Notes: generated by a model from the sequence alone, not told the origin. 64,000 nt of DNA from Microcoleus sp. bin48.metabat.b7b8b9.023 (GCF_013299185.1 NZ_JAAFKG010000019.1:41133-105132); one strand, 5' to 3'; shown: positions 53,704 to 63,017, counted from the stretch's first letter. A program made the numbers and translations.

Positions 53704-53891
53704 TTTGTCAACGTTTCGCCCTGGAGAGCGATGTGGCGGCGCGATCGATCCAAGGCCTGCCCCAGGCAATCGCGGGCAGGATTCGGGTTTTCCAAAGGTG
53801 CGCCGGGAGGAAGATTTGCCGCCGTTTTGTCAACAGGGGCGATCGAGCAAATCAATGCATAAATGACCAAAAATAGGCGTTTAGAACTCAT
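53704..53891 (-). pseudogene. M23 metallopeptidase, N-terminal fragment
   Basis: About 62 residues: signal peptide (SSKRLFLVIYALICSIAPVD), a Pro-rich segment, and the beginning of a LysM-like motif (RRHIALQGETLTNLC) cut by the right end of TnpB element 2. Together with the C-terminal fragment it represents one former gene. The middle (rest of LysM and start of the M23 domain) is absent on both sides, so a deletion accompanied or followed the insertion. Confidence 0.75.
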
Positions 53892-54059
53892 TGCGTGCAG
53901 AAAAAAGTATTCATTCGGACAATTGACAATTTTTGAGCCGAGTGAAAAGGCTTATTTGAAAACTCCAGCCGTACCCTAGACTATAAATCCCAGGCTAAGC
54001 CAAGTTAGGATGAGAATTATTAGTTTTTGTCGCTCTTGGCAAATCAGGCAATTTTTGCC

Positions 54060-54560
54060 CGTGATGCCCGTGTTGCGCCTGGTTGCTAACAGCTATATTC
54101 TTGAGGAAGCGGTACGCCCCGCCCCGCTTCCTTCCCGTCGCCAAGACAAAAATACTTGATGCCGAAGGTGTCTGCGGGGATGAGGTATTCAGCGGGAGTT
54201 GTTAAATGTCAGTAACTCAGGGCTCAAGCCACTGAGCTTGTAAGAGAAATCTAGCAAGCTATATTGACCAGCCTAAGCCTTAACTGGCTACGTTATTTAG
54301 GTCACGACACCCTGGGATGCGAAGCTAGTCCCTTGCTCTGTCGCTAGTAGTTAAACAGCCTTAAAGTCACTGAGGCAGTGCTGCTAGCCTGACAAGCCTT
54401 TATAACATTGGCGAAGCTAACTTTACCCCGAAAGGGAGATTGAGGACAACCATCCTCGCCAGAGGGGCAACCATACCCCTCTACCCCGCAAGGGGATTCA
54501 AGGCGGTTGAAACCGCTCTTGGAGTTTCTCTCTCAGGACTGAAGTCTCTGAGTTTCTCAC
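54060..54560. ncRNA. Gene-free block of hairpins, candidate structured RNA
   Basis: About 500 nt with no frame but dense stems: GAGGAAGCGG/CCGCTTCCTT, CTCAG-GGCT/AGCC-CTGAG, GAGGACAACCATCCTC, AGAGGGGCAACCATACCCCTCT, CCCCGCAAGGGG (GNRA loop), CCCGAAAGGG (GNRA loop) and GCGGTTGAAACCGC. GNRA loops favour the plus strand, while similarity to the relic at 48.2 kb could mean a mobile-element end. An IscB/IsrB-type omega RNA (HEARO) without its ORF, or an unclassified RNA, are the main options. It ends just before the htrA start. Confidence 0.5.
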
Positions 54561-54575
54561 TTACCGAGTGCTTTT

Positions 54576-55793
54576 ATGAGTTTATCTTTTAAGCAGTTGA
54601 CCCTTTATGTCACTTTGCTGTCTGTTGGGGGAGGCATCGGATGGTTGGGGAATCGCTATCTACAAGGCTCAAACAATCCAGAAACCGGATCAGTTTTGCC
54701 CGTGGTGCGCCAGCAAATCCCCTCCTATGTGTCTCCTCCCGTTCAGGAAAATCGCCCAGTCGATCGCAGCAATCCCAATTTTATTGCTGAAGCAGCCGAA
54801 AAAATCGGCCCTGCTGTCGTGCGGATTGATGCTTCGGCTAAGGTAACGAATCAAGTCCCCGAAGCTTTCAACAATCCTTTGTTTCGCCGGTTTTTTGGGG
54901 ACAATTTGCCCAAGCCGGAAGAACGAGTCAGGCGCGGTACCGGTTCTGGGTTTATTCTTACTTCTGACGGCCGCATTGTGACTAATGCTCACGTCGTCTC
55001 CGGGACGGATACTGTTAAGGTGACGCTCAAAGACGGCCGCGAGTTTGAGGGTAAGGTGCAGGGCGTCGATCCGCTGACGGATGTTGCTGTTGTGAAAATT
55101 AATGCCAAGGAACTCCCGCAGGTGGTTTTGGGTCGATCGGACAATATTGTACCGGGACAGTGGGCGATCGCGATCGGCAATCCTTTAGGGCTCGACAATA
55201 CCGTGACTGTCGGCATTATTAGCGCCACGGGTAGAACCAGTTCCCAAGTCGGCATCCCCGACAAACGAGTCAGGTTCATCCAAACTGACGCCGCCATCAA
55301 CCCCGGTAATTCAGGCGGCCCGCTACTGAACGACCAAGGCGAAGTAATTGGCATCAATACCGCCATTCGCGCCGACGCTCAAGGCTTGGGATTTGCAATT
55401 CCGATCGAAACCGCCAAACGAGTTTCCGATCAGTTATTCGCCAAAGGGAAAGCCGAACATCCTTATTTGGGGATTCAAATGCTCAGTTTGACTCCCGCCA
55501 CCAAGGCAGAAGTCAACAAACAACTCGATAACAAAATTACGATCGATCGAGGCGTAGCCGTGACGAGAGTCGTGGAAAATTCCCCTGCCAAACAAGCCGA
55601 CTTGCGCGCTGGAGATGTCATTCAAAAAATTGACGGAATTGCGGTCAACACTCCCGGGGACGTACAAGAACGGGTGGAAAACACTGCTGTGGGCAAAGAA
55701 CTCGAAGTGGAAATTAACCGTTTCGGTCAAGTTCAGAAAATTAAAGTACGTCCGGGTGCTTTTCCCATATCCGGGAGTCCCACCGGTGGTTAA
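54576..55793 (+). CDS. DegP/HtrA-type serine protease
   Basis: 405 residues. It degrades or refolds damaged proteins in the periplasm or thylakoid lumen. An N-terminal membrane anchor or signal (LTLYVTLLSVGGGIGWLGNR) is followed by a trypsin-like domain with the triad His in NAHVVSG (about 147), Asp in TDVAVVK (about 177) and Ser in NPGNSGGPLL (about 250). One PDZ domain follows (about 300-400). It is of the cyanobacterial HhoA/HhoB/HtrA group; which one cannot be decided. The start ATG lies just after the hairpin block. Confidence 0.94.
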   Translation: MSLSFKQLTLYVTLLSVGGGIGWLGNRYLQGSNNPETGSVLPVVRQQIPSYVSPPVQENRPVDRSNPNFIAEAAEKIGPAVVRIDASAKVTNQVPEAFNNPLFRRFFGDNLPKPEERVRRGTGSGFILTSDGRIVTNAHVVSGTDTVKVTLKDGREFEGKVQGVDPLTDVAVVKINAKELPQVVLGRSDNIVPGQWAIAIGNPLGLDNTVTVGIISATGRTSSQVGIPDKRVRFIQTDAAINPGNSGGPLLNDQGEVIGINTAIRADAQGLGFAIPIETAKRVSDQLFAKGKAEHPYLGIQMLSLTPATKAEVNKQLDNKITIDRGVAVTRVVENSPAKQADLRAGDVIQKIDGIAVNTPGDVQERVENTAVGKELEVEINRFGQVQKIKVRPGAFPISGSPTGG

Positions 55794-55848
55794 GTTCAAG
55801 CGGTCGAGTTGAAAAATAAATCTGATGGTGGATAGTCGTAGACACAAA

Positions 55849-55915
55849 AACCGGGTTTTGCTACCCAAATCATCCGTGTATCGTCCGGTATATTAGGATT
55901 AAAAACCCGGTTTCT
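55849..55915. repeat. AACCGGGTTTT inverted repeat
   Basis: AAAAACCGGGTTTTG and AAAAACCCGGTTTCTT are inverted around a 40-nt centre 55 bp after the htrA stop. The pair is the same kind as at 51288-51350 and may double as a terminator. Confidence 0.7.
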
Positions 55916-56364
55916 TAATTCGCTACTCCGTCCAGGAATGTTTTTGTTGTCAACACGTTTCTTCTTTCTGGCTTGCCAAACCCGTCGCTGCTCTTTTTAC
56001 CAAAAAATTGGGTAAATCAGCCCCGTGCTTTGAGCATCGGCTTTTGCTATAATTATAGCGGTTGGAAATCCCATGGTGGTGGCTTGTTAAGACTCCTTGA
56101 ACCAGAAAGTAGAGCCTAGACCTGCAAAATATTGGGTAGCGAAAGCCAAGAAAAACATAGCTAGGGGAAATAAATAAGTACCCAAAAAACAAAACCAATA
56201 ATTAATTCCATCTAACAGTACCTAAGGGCATTAGGAATCTGCCGAGAAATCGGGAAAGCATGGGGAGAAGACTGCCTCTACTATAAAAGGGAAGCCTGAT
56301 ATAGCAAGCCGACTTCTGTGAACCATGAATAAGAATCACCGTTGCTTCAGCAGACGTGAGTATG
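55916..56364. other. Gap without gene; possible element relic
   Basis: Contains GGTTGGAAATCCCATGG near 56058 and TTGTTAAGACTCCTTGAACC near 56085, which look like the 3' end of a TnpB-type element, and an ATAATTATAG promoter-like box. No intact frame. The relic reading is weak. Confidence 0.3.
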
Positions 56365-56712
56365 TCAATTTTCTTTGGTAGGGTTTGGTTGAATCGAACT
56401 CGTGCTTGCTAAATTTTCTTCTAGGTACATCCTCTGCTCCATTTGTCTGAGAAAATAGCCTGTCATCATCGCTGAAGCTAGCAAACCTGCTAAGTTTTCG
56501 CGGTCTGTGGTAATTTCGACGTTAAAATTGTCTGAAGGCAGGACGCCGACAAGTCCTTGAACGTTGTGGGAGATAATTTCTCTGATTTCTGGGCTGGCGG
56601 ACTTGGCGATGCGGGCTAGAACCTCCGGGGATTGGTGTTGGAGGTACTTCAGAAGTGGATTGACTGCGGTTTGTTGGGCATTGTTTTGGTCAAAGTCAGG
56701 GTGAAAAACCAT
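56365..56712 (-). CDS. DUF760 protein
   Basis: 115 residues. It matches the DUF760 family, found in cyanobacteria and plants: NPLLKYLQHQSPEVLARIAK, then EIREIISHNVQGLVGVLP and the C-terminal LAGLLASAMMTGYFLRQMEQ. It is soluble and helical with no known function. It follows scpB by 42 nt on the same strand and probably shares its transcript. Confidence 0.9.
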   Translation of the reverse strand: MVFHPDFDQNNAQQTAVNPLLKYLQHQSPEVLARIAKSASPEIREIISHNVQGLVGVLPSDNFNVEITTDRENLAGLLASAMMTGYFLRQMEQRMYLEENLASTSSIQPNPTKEN

Positions 56713-56754
56713 TTGGCGATTCTTAATTTCTGGCTTGCTACATTCTACTTCAAA

Positions 56755-57270
56755 CTACTCCTCATTGCTTGGGTACAAATTTGCCTGAAAGTCAAGTTGT
56801 AATTGTTTGGGCAATTGGTCTACTTGAAAATACCGGTGAAATTTTTCGGTAACTTGTAGCCAGTACGATCGCCCATCCGTTGGCTTCCGTTTCCGCACGA
56901 AACCCATTTCCACCAGTTCCTGCACTTGTTGGTAAGCCCCCGAACCCCGCAAATTCACTAAATCTGGCTGTGCGATGCCACCTTTGAGGGCGATCGCCGC
57001 CAGCGTCCGCAAAGCCCCAACACCTAATTCTGGGGGTATTAAAGTTTGCATTAAACTCGCAAACTCGTCTCTGAGTTGCAGGCTGTATCCCGTCGGAGTT
57101 TCGACGACTTCTAGCGCACTGTCGCGGTGGGATGAGTCAGACATGAGCTCGATAATCGCGTCTTCGGCTTCCGATCGATCGCACTTAGCAATCTCGGCAA
57201 TCTCTACAAGCGACACCGGCTGACCTTTTAGATAAAGTATGGCTTCTATTGTTGTGGCTAAACGAGTCAT
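56755..57270 (-). CDS. scpB: Segregation and condensation protein B
   Basis: 171 residues from ATG 57270. ScpB binds the kleisin ScpA in the SMC condensin complex that organises and segregates the chromosome. Two winged-helix domains are visible: TRLATTIEAILYLKGQPVSL at the start, then PPELGVGALRTLAAIALKGG and the RGSGAYQQVQELVEMGFV/RKR wing. scpA and smc are not in the window. The following gene is DUF760. Confidence 0.93.
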   Translation of the reverse strand: MTRLATTIEAILYLKGQPVSLVEIAEIAKCDRSEAEDAIIELMSDSSHRDSALEVVETPTGYSLQLRDEFASLMQTLIPPELGVGALRTLAAIALKGGIAQPDLVNLRGSGAYQQVQELVEMGFVRKRKPTDGRSYWLQVTEKFHRYFQVDQLPKQLQLDFQANLYPSNEE

Positions 57271-57288
57271 TGGGGAATTTTTCAACAA

Positions 57289-57424
57289 TTGACAGTTGAC
57301 AGTTGACCTGGGACAGTTTGAGAGCGACCTCTACCTAGAAGGAAGAGGATTGGAGTAATGAATAGTCTGATTTTAATTTCTACCTCAAAGGCGGGCGGGC
57401 TTTCAACCAATTCTTTCTGGTAAT
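57289..57424. repeat. Composite repeat: STRR plus module G
   Basis: Two to three heptamers then the ~105-bp module (AGAGCGACCTCTACCTAGAA, GGAGTAATGAATAGTC, GGGCTTTCAACCAATTCTTT, TGGTAA), close to the copy at 4976-5111. Confidence 0.8.
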
Positions 57425-57496
57425 TAGAAATAGAGACGTTGAATTCAGAAGGATCGAGTTATCTAGGAAAACCGGAAAAAAGCAATTAGACATTTA

Positions 57497-58348
57497 TCAA
57501 TCTAACTGTCTGCCAGTCAGTTCTACAAAAATATCCTCTAAATTAGAAGGACGAACCATCATACCAGTCTTATCCTCTTTCGCATCCAGATAAAAATTCG
57601 CTTCTTCCAAAGTCGGGAAAAACTTGTATTCCCAGCGATCGCCTATTTGCTTCATCACCAACCCTTGACCGTGTTCTTGCCGCAGTTGCGCTAGCGTTCC
57701 CAATTGAATCAACTTACCGCCGTCCATAATCCCGATGCGATCGCACAAATACTCTACCTCATCCATATAATGCGTCGTCAACAGCATAGTCATCCCCTGC
57801 TTGTTCAAATCTAGAATAATTTCCCACAACCTGCGCCGCGTTTGCGGGTCTAACCCTACAGTCGGTTCGTCCAAAAATAAGATTTCCGGTTCATGCAAAA
57901 GCGATCGGGCAATTTGCAACCTCCGCTTCATTCCACCGGACAAAGTTTTGACTAAATCATCCCGTCTTTCTGCTAATTCTACATATCCCAACCACTGTTT
58001 AATCAATTGTTGGCGTTTCGGATTGGGGATGTGGTGCATCCGCCCGTGAAACTCCATATTTTCCCATACAGAAAGCTCATTATCAACGCTAGTTTGTTGC
58101 AGCACAACGCCGATGGACTGTTTAACTTGCAAGCTTTGACGCATCACGTCATATCCAGCTACCTCAATTTGACCGCTGCTGGGTTTAGTCAGCGTAGTCA
58201 GCATCCGAATTGTCGTCGATTTTCCGGCACCGTTGGGGCCCAAAAGACCGAACATTTCTCCGGCTTCAATCGTGAATGAAAGGTTATTGACAACAGGAAT
58301 TTTGTTGTAGATTTTGCAGGCATTTTGCAGGGAAACAGCGGCAGTCAT
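57497..58348 (-). CDS. ABC transporter ATP-binding protein (DrrA-like)
   Basis: 283 residues. A single nucleotide-binding domain with Walker A GLLGPNGAGKSTTIRML (about 34-50), signature TLSGGMKRRLQIARSL, Walker B EILFLDEPTVGLD and a C-terminal DrrA-type extension ending NLEDIFVELTGRQL. These ATPases energise ABC-2 permeases that export drugs, lipids or polysaccharides. No permease gene is adjacent, so the partner lies elsewhere. Confidence 0.9.
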   Translation of the reverse strand: MTAAVSLQNACKIYNKIPVVNNLSFTIEAGEMFGLLGPNGAGKSTTIRMLTTLTKPSSGQIEVAGYDVMRQSLQVKQSIGVVLQQTSVDNELSVWENMEFHGRMHHIPNPKRQQLIKQWLGYVELAERRDDLVKTLSGGMKRRLQIARSLLHEPEILFLDEPTVGLDPQTRRRLWEIILDLNKQGMTMLLTTHYMDEVEYLCDRIGIMDGGKLIQLGTLAQLRQEHGQGLVMKQIGDRWEYKFFPTLEEANFYLDAKEDKTGMMVRPSNLEDIFVELTGRQLD

Positions 58349-58588
58349 AGGTATTTTTGTATCAATTATTGCGATCGATCTCTTGCTTATGGGGCAGATT
58401 TTGCCTGGTCAATCAACCATAATACTTGTGGCGGGTTTACTAACAATCTCAGATTCACATCCACAATAATATCTATCAACCTGCCCCAACCAAACGACAA
58501 AATTTGATGGCGGGCAATTCAACAGACATGATATCATCTCTGGATGCCGCAACAAGTGCGATCGACTAAATTTTCTGGTAACACTCCT

Positions 58589-58633
58589 CGTTAAAAATAG
58601 CATAAAAATTAGGTTTTTATGCTATTTTTAACG
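58589..58633 (-). terminator. 20-bp perfect hairpin terminator
   Basis: CGTTAAAAATAGCATAAAAA pairs completely with its complement across TTAGG, 80 nt beyond the stop of the exported protein gene at 58713. The A/T-rich arms suit Rho-independent termination in either direction. Confidence 0.75.
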
Positions 58634-58712
58634 AAGAATCTTGTTAGGGCAACCAATCTGAGTCTCACCCTCAGGTATCAGGCTGATTTTTTTTACCGCT
58701 GGCATTACCCGC

Positions 58713-59387
58713 TTATTGCGGTTGAGTTAAGTCAGGAGTCAGTTCCACGATCCGCTTGTCAAGTTGGCGTGCGGCTGAACTCATTGTTATAGCGGGTTTC
58801 TTGCCATCAACATACAGAATCATCAGATAACTTCCTATTTTTCCCCGTCGAAATACCGCGATTTCGAGATTCATCGTCACACCTTGTATTTTTCCTTGAT
58901 TTGTCCACCCACGCGATACCTCCCCAATCTTTTCTTCTAAAGTTAAAGTAGTAAGATTAGTAAATTGATATTCATTCTTACCACTACTGTTTAAACCTTT
59001 GGAGAACTCTTTGGCAAAAACATCTTCACGCATATCTGCGTCAAATTTTGCTCGCTCGATCTGGTTGGTCAGTTTTTGTGTAAATCCTAGGATTATTTGA
59101 AAATGCTGGTCGTCGTTTTTGTTATAAGCAAACACACTTGCTGGTTTCAATGTCTGGAGACCGCTGACCAGTTTTTGCATGGTCGCAGGTGGCATCTCTA
59201 CAAAACCTGCGGGTAAGTCTTGTAAGGTCAGGACTAGGTTGGACAATTCCGCTGCGGGAGTTGGAATATCCGCAGATAGAGTATTGGGAAGAGAGCGAAT
59301 TGGAATTGCGATCGACTCTTCGCCAACTGCACCGCCCAATCCAGCACTAATTAGCAAACACACCAAGAACACAACTTTTTTTTTCAT
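58713..59387 (-). CDS. Exported protein of unknown function
   Basis: 224 residues. A clear signal peptide (KKKVVFLVCLLISAGLGGAVG) precedes a mature part with LVLTLQDLPAGFVEMPP, a pattern seen in uncharacterised cyanobacterial secreted proteins, and alternating beta strands to the end (IAVFRRGKIGSYLMILYVDG). No cysteine follows the signal, so it is not an obvious lipoprotein. It is followed by a strong hairpin. Confidence 0.7.
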   Translation of the reverse strand: MKKKVVFLVCLLISAGLGGAVGEESIAIPIRSLPNTLSADIPTPAAELSNLVLTLQDLPAGFVEMPPATMQKLVSGLQTLKPASVFAYNKNDDQHFQIILGFTQKLTNQIERAKFDADMREDVFAKEFSKGLNSSGKNEYQFTNLTTLTLEEKIGEVSRGWTNQGKIQGVTMNLEIAVFRRGKIGSYLMILYVDGKKPAITMSSAARQLDKRIVELTPDLTQPQ

Positions 59388-59453
59388 TACTTTACCCTGT
59401 TGCGATCGCCCATGACTAATCTCTACCTCACTCTACCCCCAAAGCGCTATCTT

Positions 59454-59705
59454 TTACTCTGCCGCTTCTAATTCTTCTAATTCTTGTGTAGACTGCCATC
59501 CAGCTTGCCAGAGCGATCGATCTTTGAGCTGTTTGGCATTCAGCCAGAAACGGACATTTGGATCGCAAGCCGCCACCATTTCGGCAAAAACCCATTGACC
59601 TTCGTTTTTGCGGTTGACTACTTGAAAGTGCCGCCACCCCCAAGTTTTTTGGTGAGAAGTCCATCGGGAACCAACTAAATAAGGAAATTTTTGTTTTTTC
59701 GGCAC
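59454..59705 (-). CDS. TIGR02450-type Trp-rich protein
   Basis: 83 residues from GTG 59705, which gives PKKQKFPYLVGSRWTS, the usual start of the family; in-frame TTG 59738 would add 11 residues. Conserved aromatic segments are TWGWRHFQVVNR, QWVFAEMVAACDPNVRFWLN and DRSLWQAGW. The family is found in cyanobacteria and some marine bacteria; its role is unknown. TnpB element 3 ends about 50 bp upstream, so the promoter may have been displaced. Confidence 0.85.
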   Translation of the reverse strand: MPKKQKFPYLVGSRWTSHQKTWGWRHFQVVNRKNEGQWVFAEMVAACDPNVRFWLNAKQLKDRSLWQAGWQSTQELEELEAAE

Positions 59706-59753
59706 AGTATTTTTGTTGGCAAATATATGAGAAAGCAAGGTGAACGAACCTGA

Positions 59754-59778
59754 CGGTCAACTGAGTACAGTTAGACCG
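59754..59778. mobile_element. Right-end hairpin of TnpB element 3
   Basis: CGGTC-AACTG pairs with CAGTT-GACCG (one bulged A) across AGTA; the tnpB stop codon is inside it. This is the same arrangement as in elements 1 and 2. Confidence 0.6.
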
Positions 59779-61193
59779 CAGGCTTCTTTTTCCTTTTTTG
59801 CAAAGGCTTTTTTGAGTGACGGAGTTCCCCCGCCACTTTGATGCAGTAGACCAATCTTTCTGATAAGTTTGGCTGAATTTTCATCTCGATCCAAAGATTC
59901 TCCGCACTGGCAGGAATGCCATCTTTCCGACAATTCTTTCGGTACTTTGTTGAGGCAATGCCAGCAATGCTGAGAAGTTCCCTTGGGATCGACGAACAAA
60001 ACATTTTTACCTAATTTCCAGGCAACATATTTCAGGACGCTAGCAAATTGCCCGTGAGCAGCATCAAGCATTGATTTATTCAAGCCACTTTTAGCTGATT
60101 GACCGTTTGGTAAATAAACTAAGTTACCGTCACTGTCAATATCAGTTTTAGTTTTGGTGCGTCTTGTTAGATTCTTGATACTCAAATCTTCAGCCACCAA
60201 AATTTCACACTTGCCAAACAGTTCATGTGCTATTTTGAATTGAAAATCAAGTCTCGCTCTAGCTACGAACTGATGGAGTTTGGAAATCCTGTCTTTGATA
60301 ATCTGCCAAGGTTTAGAACTTTTAATTCTACTAACTAGCCTTGCTTGAAGTCTTGCTAATTTGTCAGCAGATTTCCTCAAGAATCTAGGATTCTCAACTC
60401 TTTCACCATTGGAAAGATAGGCATAATTAGTAATTCCTAGATCGATACCAAGAGTGCTTTCTTCGGTTGGTTGAATTTCTGCAACCGTTACGGGAACCGT
60501 TTTGTCTTCTAGCGTCAGGGAAATATACCACCCATCCGCTTCTCTGACAACTGTACCCGTCTTAACCTTGAAACCTGTTGGTATTGGACGGTGAAAAACC
60601 ATCGGCACTTGACCTATTTTTGCGAGGCTAATACAAATCCTATTTTGCTCGTCTTTGACAATATTTAGATTGTCTAGTTGAGGGTATGTGAAGGATTTGT
60701 AGTAGGGTCGCCCTTTGAATTTAGGCTTGCCTCTACGATTGCCGTTTTTGTCGGGCGTGGTGAAATTTGAAAACGAAGTTTTAACTCTGTTGACGACATC
60801 TTGCAAGACTTGCGAATCCAGCACTTTGTAGTCAGGAAATAGCTTTTTTGTGTTCTTCAAGTCGGCAAGTTGTATCGTCTGCCACTGTACATATCCGCCT
60901 TCGATATTTGAGAAAACGTCCCCTTTTTTAGTTAAAGGATTCCCTGATTCATCCTTCTTTCTGCCATCCCTAGTCTGCACTCTGGTTAAGGGAATATTGC
61001 GATAAATCTCATCGAGAGGGACTATCGAAACAACTAACGGGCAGGCATTAATGGGCGTTCTTGTGGCTTCCCACCATCTGAATCTTTCACCGAGTCGGTA
61101 GTTGTACTGTCGGCGACAAAGTTCTAGATGAGCCACAATAGTTGCTAGTTGGGGCTTGGTTGGTTTGAGGCGGTATTTGTAGGTGAGCTGCAT
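59757..61193 (-). CDS. tnpB: TnpB RNA-guided nuclease, element 3
   Basis: 478 residues, longer than the other two. The RuvC acidic residues are in GIDLGITNYAY, LVAEDLSIKNL and LDRDENSAK; the zinc knuckle is CWHC...CQC. Loops of 20-40 residues around VQTRDGRKKDESGNPLTKKG and TKTKTDIDSDGNLVYL account for the extra length. AAGGAAG lies 6 nt upstream of the ATG. It looks intact. There is no TnpA. It differs from elements 1 and 2 throughout, so it is a separate arrival. Confidence 0.9.
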   Translation of the reverse strand: MQLTYKYRLKPTKPQLATIVAHLELCRRQYNYRLGERFRWWEATRTPINACPLVVSIVPLDEIYRNIPLTRVQTRDGRKKDESGNPLTKKGDVFSNIEGGYVQWQTIQLADLKNTKKLFPDYKVLDSQVLQDVVNRVKTSFSNFTTPDKNGNRRGKPKFKGRPYYKSFTYPQLDNLNIVKDEQNRICISLAKIGQVPMVFHRPIPTGFKVKTGTVVREADGWYISLTLEDKTVPVTVAEIQPTEESTLGIDLGITNYAYLSNGERVENPRFLRKSADKLARLQARLVSRIKSSKPWQIIKDRISKLHQFVARARLDFQFKIAHELFGKCEILVAEDLSIKNLTRRTKTKTDIDSDGNLVYLPNGQSAKSGLNKSMLDAAHGQFASVLKYVAWKLGKNVLFVDPKGTSQHCWHCLNKVPKELSERWHSCQCGESLDRDENSAKLIRKIGLLHQSGGGTPSLKKAFAKKEKEACGLTVLS

Positions 61194-62118
61194 TAGAAAC
61201 TTCCTTTTTTCGACCTACCTTAAATATACCATTTCTTTTGTTTTAACATCTGGAAGTACATCAAATTTAAAGGTACTCTCGAAGTCTAATTGTCGGCTTC
61301 CGTTCCTCCATCCGACGAGCCTTTCATCAAGCGCGGTAATTCATTCGGGGGTACTTCGCGCAGCAATTGAGATTCATCCCCCTCTGAATATACCCTTAGA
61401 CTTCCCGGCTGGTAGTTAATTGCAATAACTTTTTCTGTTGGATGATATTAATATCATAAATAACAATTGCTCCCTAGTTCAAGCCATGCACCGGATATCC
61501 TCCCTCAGAAAGTTCCACATCTCCAACAGTTACCGTCCAGCCCGACTCCCACTACCAACCCGGACAGAAATTTCAGATTGTTGCTGGCCTTTCTACAAAT
61601 CCTGTACCGGGTGAAATTCATAGCTATCCCAGTTGCTCAGTATTTAATAGAGGAGAACTCCCAACTCTTTAGTCTGTCTGCAAGTAGATGGGTTTATTGT
61701 AACTTGCAGGAGTTTCGTCTGGGAACTCAAAAATAAAGGCAGTCCTGCGACTGCCCGTGTAATTAGTTATACCTATTCGATAGGGTTGATTTTTCAGCCG
61801 ATCGACAAATAGCAAATTTATCCAGCACGAACTCAATCTTGAATCTCAAATCTAAAAGCAAATAACCCAGGTTTTAGTGGTGGACAATAACCCCGTTCTG
61901 CGAAACTCACTCAAATCTACTTTTAGAGCAGGTTTGACGTTCACTTCCTTTGTCTCCCAAAGCGGTGGGCCGCTTCCGATTCGCAGGCATTTTTTCGGGT
62001 TCAACTCTCCCTACAAACATTTTTTCAATCTGAATCGTGTCTCATTGACCCTGTAGGGTTCAACAAAAAAGCACTTTTAGACAAGATTGACTAATTTATC
62101 TGATTCTGTTGCTGCCTC
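61194..62118. other. Long gap without a convincing gene
   Basis: More than 900 bp of low coding potential. The first ~80 bp should contain the left end of TnpB element 3. The rest has stop-rich short frames, an AAATCTAAAAGCAAATAACC-type low-complexity stretch, and CTGTAGGGTTCAACAAAA near 62050. I see no tRNA, array or known repeat family. Confidence 0.45.
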
Positions 62119-62358
62119 TTAATTACTTCCGTGTGAAGGCTTGTGGCCCGATAAATCCAGAGGAAGTTGGGGAAGCCGGAGTCGCACTGCATTTGTTTGC
62201 AGCCAGAGAGTGATGGCGTGCTTCCGCTGTGGAGTCACGTACTCTCCGGGTCTGATCACGCCAGCACAGACGCCGATGTTTTTAATAAGGGTTTCTCGCT
62301 CCGATGAACTTGCACCCTGTAGCAACCTGACTTGGGCTTTGATAAAATCCACGTTCAT
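62119..62358 (-). CDS. Small helical protein of unknown function
   Basis: 79 residues (NVDFIKAQVRLLQGASSSER ... PQRKHAITLWLQTNAVRLRL). The residue pattern looks like a real globular helical protein and the ATG is reasonable, but no ribosome site is evident. I do not recognise a family. It is isolated in gene-poor DNA. Confidence 0.5.
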   Translation of the reverse strand: MNVDFIKAQVRLLQGASSSERETLIKNIGVCAGVIRPGEYVTPQRKHAITLWLQTNAVRLRLPQLPLDLSGHKPSHGSN

Positions 62359-62954
62359 AGCAGAAAGTAAAAGTAACTAAAGAACTCAGTTAAATAGCGA
62401 TGCTTTGGTTCCAATTGTAACTCTAAAACCACTTGGTACGAATCCAATTGATTCAAGATCCCCGGGATGGGGATCGGGGCCTCTAGAGCTAGCCAACTTT
62501 ATTTACTTTATCTGTTTTTGCTAGCAAAAGTGTCACCATGCTAGCAGTTTTGACAGAATTTTCCATAGTTAAGAACTGTTACAAATTTACCTAGCTTCCT
62601 ACAATAATGCAGAGTTTAGTGCTAACGCTACTCTCCGGGACTCAAAAAATTCACCACAGTCTCCCGATCCTTGCCTTCTTACGTTTTAGCCTCCCCCATA
62701 GGGAAGGGATCGATCGCCAAACATTCCTCTTGGAGCGCCCCTCTTAACACCCAGACACTACCACCTCACCCTATTGATTTAGATCCCCGCATATGCTTTG
62801 CTGTGAACTATAACTTTAGGCATACGTATTGTTACGGGGGCTACCATAAGCGAGCAAGTGTTAATTCTTGTTTATAGATGATATATTTTTTGGCTATTCT
62901 TCCAAAGCCATGATTTGTGTTAATTAAGGCAGCTTTATGATGTCCGCACCAACT

Positions 62955-63017
62955 AAGACTCGGAACTTCTGAGTCGATACATTACCGAGGAAGACTCGAA
63001 CTTCCAAGTCGATACAT
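62955..63017. repeat. Two 28-bp direct repeats with internal symmetry
   Basis: AAGACTCGGAACTTCTGAGT begins the copy at 62955 and AAGACTCGAACTTCCAAGTC the copy at 62991; both end CGATACATT. The first contains the GACTC/GAGTC pair. The 62359-63557 stretch around it holds no convincing gene. Confidence 0.6.

Noticed and set aside
54060..54560. RNase P RNA or tmRNA
   Set aside because: The conserved cores of these RNAs (such as GAGGAAAGTCCGGGC, or a tag-coding frame) are not present.
61467..61736. Open frame of 89 codons on the plus strand
   Set aside because: Ser/Pro-rich start, no ribosome site and no recognisable pattern; it lies in stop-rich DNA and looks like chance.
62461..62500. Polylinker-like string CCCGGGATGGGGATCGGGGCC and CTCTAGAGCTAGC
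   Set aside because: Contains several restriction-like palindromes but not a known vector order, and flanks are continuous with AT-rich cyanobacterial DNA.
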